Assembly (NCBI GenBank): GCA_035578005.1
Contig: DATJYK010000237.1
Span: 45,404 to 109,403 of the forward strand
Length of the DNA stretch: 64,000 nt
Source of the DNA: Gp13-AA77 sp035578005
GTDB taxonomy: Bacteria; Acidobacteriota; Terriglobia; UBA7540
Direction: 5' to 3'
The notes beneath the pieces were generated by a model. That model was not told the DNA's origin. It saw only the letters and a list, made by a program, of their open reading frames with translations, and did no database searches. Of the stretch, positions 61,522 to 64,000 are shown one piece after another (the stretch's first letter is position 1; each line of letters opens with the position of its first letter). The position numbers were made by a program, and so were the translations under genes.

Positions 61522-61859
61522 AAGAGTAGATTAAAGCAAGCGCAGAGCTGTCGCGCAAGGTCCACGTGTTCGGCGCGGGGTTCGGCAAATCTGTGAGGGA
61601 ATGAGACCGGTAAGGGCAGTACGCTTGGATTAACTAATAGATTACGTGCGATTCGAAGTGCGGTTTTGTAGTTGTAAACGTGCCTCTTTGCAACATGAGA
61701 GGCGGCACGTTAAGGTCAGCTTGTTTGTGGCAACAAGCGGCTGGCGGCTGCGCTCTGCCCACCTTGGCAGTGCTGCCGCGGCCGGGCAAGCCCTAATGGG
61801 AACAGCCGGCCCCGCCGCGAAGCGGGGCCGGCTTGAACCGCGCTGTAAGTCGCGAAGAA
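61522..61859. other. Gene-free spacer between two minus-strand genes
   Basis: Contains the strong hairpin at 61805-61832 and a smaller one over the peptidase stop (CGCGAAG/CTTCGCG, 61851-61869). I see no other structure or credible frame. Confidence 0.4.
61805..61832 (-). terminator. Strong hairpin after the S53 peptidase
   Basis: GCCGGCCCCGC and GCGGGGCCGGC form a perfect 11-bp stem with a 6-base loop, 28 bases past the peptidase stop. It lacks a long U-run, so it may end transcription weakly or protect the mRNA end. Confidence 0.6.
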
Positions 61860-63113
61860 TTACTTCGCGGCTTTACCGACGTTAGTTCCCACACCAGTGC
61901 AGAAATCGTAGCCTTTGGCGGACAGATAACCCTGGTAAACGCCGCAGGTGCCGGTGGTAATATCGTGAAAGTCTGCCGACACCGCCATGTTGGCATAGAT
62001 CGAGGTGAGCTCGGCGTTGGTGGAACCGGCCTTGTGCCCGGCGTTGTTCACCACGCCCGCGAGCGACGGCGAGGAAACGCTGGTGCCGCCCACCAGCCAC
62101 CAACTGCCAGCGCCGCCTTGGCCCTCGTAGGGCATGCTGTCAAGCACCCAAACCGGCGTGTAGGGGTTGGCGTCGAAGGAGAAATCCGGCGTGCCTCGCG
62201 CGCCGTTCAGGCCTCCGATTGCGCTCTGGTAGCTGGGCGTGGCCTCATACGCGCTGGGCCCGCCGCCCGTGGAGTACCAGGCGCTCTCCGACTCATAATT
62301 GCCGCTGACAGGATCGCGGCTAATGGTGGTGCCGCCCGCAGAGACCACGTTAGGAGAGGCGCTGGGATAATTTACTCCCGCCGAATCGCCCGCCGAAGAG
62401 AAATAGACAACGTTCGAAGTGGTGAAATAGGAGTCTAACGAGTTCTCGCCCTCGAATTCACTGCTTCCCCAGCTCATTGAGACCTCGCCGCCACCTGCTG
62501 TGGCCACCAAGCCACTCGCGGTATTGACGGCCGCGAGAAGGTCAGACCAATTGCTTGACGCAGCCTCCACCAGGTAGATTTTGGCCTTGGGCGCCATGGC
62601 GTGAGCCCATTCGATATCGAGGGATTCCTCCAGTTCCCAGCCTCCGGTGGGATCTTGGGCCGGCTCGGAGCCGCCGGCGTAGACAACCTGAAATTTCGCT
62701 GCGGAAAGCCCGAACTGCGTGGAGAAATTGGTGAGGTCGGTCTTGGCCTCGGGATCGTCGTAAGCGTCGACGATCGCGATGGCCCCGAAGCCGCCTGTCG
62801 GCAATGCGGTGACGGTGTCTTGGTTGCAACCGGTCATCGCCGTAACGATCTTGTAGACGCAGGCGAGCGAGGCCGGAGTTTCAGCGATGAGTCCCGAAGC
62901 AGGGGGACCGGCTTGAGGCAAAGCGCGGCCAGCCGGCTGAAGCAACAGGATGTTCGTGTGAGCCCGTAGCCCGCGATCCTCAGCGTGCTCAACACTGGAT
63001 TCCGGCACGATGACGTTACCGCCGCTGGGCCTGTTCTGTGCGGAAGCGGAACTTGTAAAGCTGAGCGGCAGAACGCTGAATGCGACCGCGAGCGCCGCGA
63101 CTGGATATTTCAT
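61860..63113 (-). CDS. S53 family peptidase (sedolisin-like), exported
   Basis: A 417-residue exported serine-carboxyl peptidase. A signal peptide ends near SASAQ. The catalytic Glu and Asp, four residues apart, lie in WELEESLDIEW, the oxyanion Asp in FSSAGDSAG, and the nucleophile Ser in GGTSVSSPSLAG. Calcium-site segments DFHDITTG and YDFCTGVG are at the C-terminus. The long inhibitory pro-domain of classical sedolisins is missing; only ~80 residues separate the signal from the catalytic fold. Such enzymes work in acid and are common in Acidobacteriota. It probably digests external protein. Confidence 0.93.
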   Translation of the reverse strand: MKYPVAALAVAFSVLPLSFTSSASAQNRPSGGNVIVPESSVEHAEDRGLRAHTNILLLQPAGRALPQAGPPASGLIAETPASLACVYKIVTAMTGCNQDTVTALPTGGFGAIAIVDAYDDPEAKTDLTNFSTQFGLSAAKFQVVYAGGSEPAQDPTGGWELEESLDIEWAHAMAPKAKIYLVEAASSNWSDLLAAVNTASGLVATAGGGEVSMSWGSSEFEGENSLDSYFTTSNVVYFSSAGDSAGVNYPSASPNVVSAGGTTISRDPVSGNYESESAWYSTGGGPSAYEATPSYQSAIGGLNGARGTPDFSFDANPYTPVWVLDSMPYEGQGGAGSWWLVGGTSVSSPSLAGVVNNAGHKAGSTNAELTSIYANMAVSADFHDITTGTCGVYQGYLSAKGYDFCTGVGTNVGKAAK

Positions 63114-63439
63114 TGTCGATCATTCCCCCAAAAGTTAGAGATTCGGCTGCAGCCCCACTCCGGACTCGCCAGCGCACAGAAACGCGCCCTCGGGCGAGAG
63201 AATGTGGAACGTAGCAGGGCTGTCAAACTGGAGCGTCTACCATCGTCCTCTTTTCCGCTGGGGGTGACAAGACTCGGAAGCTTGCTATATAAACCTGACC
63301 GTTACGCATGCCGGTGTTGCATCGGCCGGTGATACGAGCCATGTTGCCAGGAAAGTTTTCCACAGCCCCTTGCTCGAGTTCGGTGAAAATTTTGACGAAA
63401 CTCGCAAACTTAGTCCTAATTAATTGATACTAAGTTACT

Positions 63440-63545
63440 TAATGAATTGGGTTCGTACCCCTCGAAAGTTTAGAAATTAAGCCATTTTTCACAGGCTAAA
63501 CGCATGGTGTAGATGATGTTATACCTATTGGGTTCGTATCAACAT
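63440..63545 (-). repeat. Dispersed paired-motif element, copy 2
   Basis: On the minus strand, CGAACCCAAT words start at 63536 and 63455, 81 bases apart, the second preceded by AACTTTCGAGGGG as in copy 1 at 9177-9280. Between the words, TTTAG, GAAAAA and TTAATTT match in order. Confidence 0.6.
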
Positions 63546-63815
63546 TCTTCCTAACCTATATCGCTGCGAAGCCGGGACCGGCGCCCCAAAATCCACACCC
63601 GTGCGCCCGATCCCAACCTTAATATAGTGTCAGATCAAAGTGAGAAAGTGGGTATTTGATGGAAATTCGAGACGGAATATCTTTGCTTTTGTTTTCTTAG
63701 GTTTAGACTGTGCATTACCTGTGAGGCCAGCCACTTGCGACCGCGAGTGCGCAGAATTTGCTCACTTTCGCGTTCCCTACTCCTCCCCGAAACTGTGAAA
63801 AACCTCCCTCGGGCC

Positions 63816-63890
63816 TGGGACGCGGGCGTCTCGCCTGCCAACGGTCTTCAAAAGGCGCTCGAAAGGGCGGGCGAGACGCCCGCGCTCCCA
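63816..63890. repeat. GCGGGCGTCTCGCC hairpin element
   Basis: TGGGACGCGGGCGTCTCGCC pairs with its near-perfect complement ending at 63890, around a 34-base loop. Typical of a repetitive extragenic hairpin. Confidence 0.65.
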
Positions 63891-63936
63891 GGAATTTCCT
63901 CTGGTCTTCTCCGGCGCGAACCGTGCGGTTTGACGT

Positions 63937-64000
63937 AGGGGCGGCCCTTGTGGCCGCCCATTTCGAATCTGTTCTGTCATTTGGGCGGCCACAAGGGCCG
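63937..64000. repeat. AGGGGCGGCCCTTGTGG hairpin element, cut by window edge
   Basis: Left arm AGGGGCGGCCCTTGTGG and CGCCCA, right arm TGGGCGGCCACAAGGGCCG up to the last base. It shares its outer arm with the element at 43998-44115 but has a short simple loop. The right arm presumably finishes just outside the window. Confidence 0.7.

Larger units (their letters stand above)
63114..64000. other. Repeat-rich end of the window without genes
   Basis: Almost 900 bases with no convincing coding frame. It includes the promoter side of the S53 gene, an AT-rich stretch with the paired-motif element (63440-63545), and two hairpin repeats (63816-63890 and 63937 to the edge). A 68-codon minus-strand frame at 63635-63841 has no ribosome binding site and overlaps a repeat. 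Confidence 0.5.

Noticed and set aside
63635..63841. 68-codon minus-strand frame near the right edge
   Set aside because: It overlaps a hairpin repeat, lacks a ribosome binding site and has low-complexity basic sequence.

Overview
The window looks like chromosomal DNA of a soil or sediment member of the Acidobacteriota. It is GC-rich. The main reason for this placement is six very long FtsX/MacB-type permeases, each with a short cytoplasmic N-terminal tail and the C-terminal signature VDPMVALRYE or a close variant. This is the acidobacterial duplicated orphan permease (ADOP) type, and two PadR regulators accompany the genes. A large Oar-like TonB-dependent receptor, a Tat-exported family-2 glycosidase, an S53 sedolisin and a PQQ dehydrogenase carrying a cytochrome c motif fit the same kind of organism. 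I see no rRNA, phage, CRISPR array or intact insertion sequence.

Layout. 1-9400: a Tat-type Gfo/Idh/MocA oxidoreductase cut by the left edge, a glycoside hydrolase family 2 enzyme, a secreted protein of unknown role, a glutathione peroxidase, a cytochrome P450, a 59-residue gene with its own terminator, and then a gene-poor stretch rich in repeats. 9426-14012: a probable catabolic cluster with an old-yellow-enzyme oxidoreductase, two DapA-like aldolase/lyases and an extended SDR. 14052-19640: a GNAT acetyltransferase, a DinB-like protein, a SAM methyltransferase and the TonB-dependent receptor, all on the minus strand. 20462-32987: a PadR regulator and four tandem ADOP permeases, with a PIN toxin-antitoxin pair inserted between the third and fourth.

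33673-44782: aldehyde dehydrogenase, a ribbon-helix-helix antitoxin without a toxin, DUF429, a glutamine-synthetase-like ligase, an iron-type alcohol dehydrogenase, a four-helix-bundle (S23/IVS) protein and an amino acid/polyamine permease. The ligase, aldehyde dehydrogenase and permease suggest gamma-glutamylated use of an amine or amino alcohol. HigBA, DUF1697 and a Tat-exported GMC dehydrogenase pair follow. 45181-52036: a polysaccharide deacetylase, tRNA-Leu(CAG), an APH-type kinase overlapping a divergent enolase, the PQQ dehydrogenase and an unknown protein. 52262-60810: a minus-strand PadR operon with two ADOP permeases around an ABC ATPase and its membrane partner. 61216-64000: a small conserved hypothetical, an S53 peptidase, and a repeat-rich end.

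The most distinctive feature outside the genes is repetitive spacer DNA. It includes short tandem words (GATCGG, GGAGTTC, TGTCACT and others), several hairpin-forming elements, and a ~105-bp paired-motif element found at both ends of the window. In one case a repeat array has become coding: the GGAGTTC-type words flank the four-helix-bundle gene in opposite orientations, and the right-hand array is read in frame as the N-terminus of the permease.
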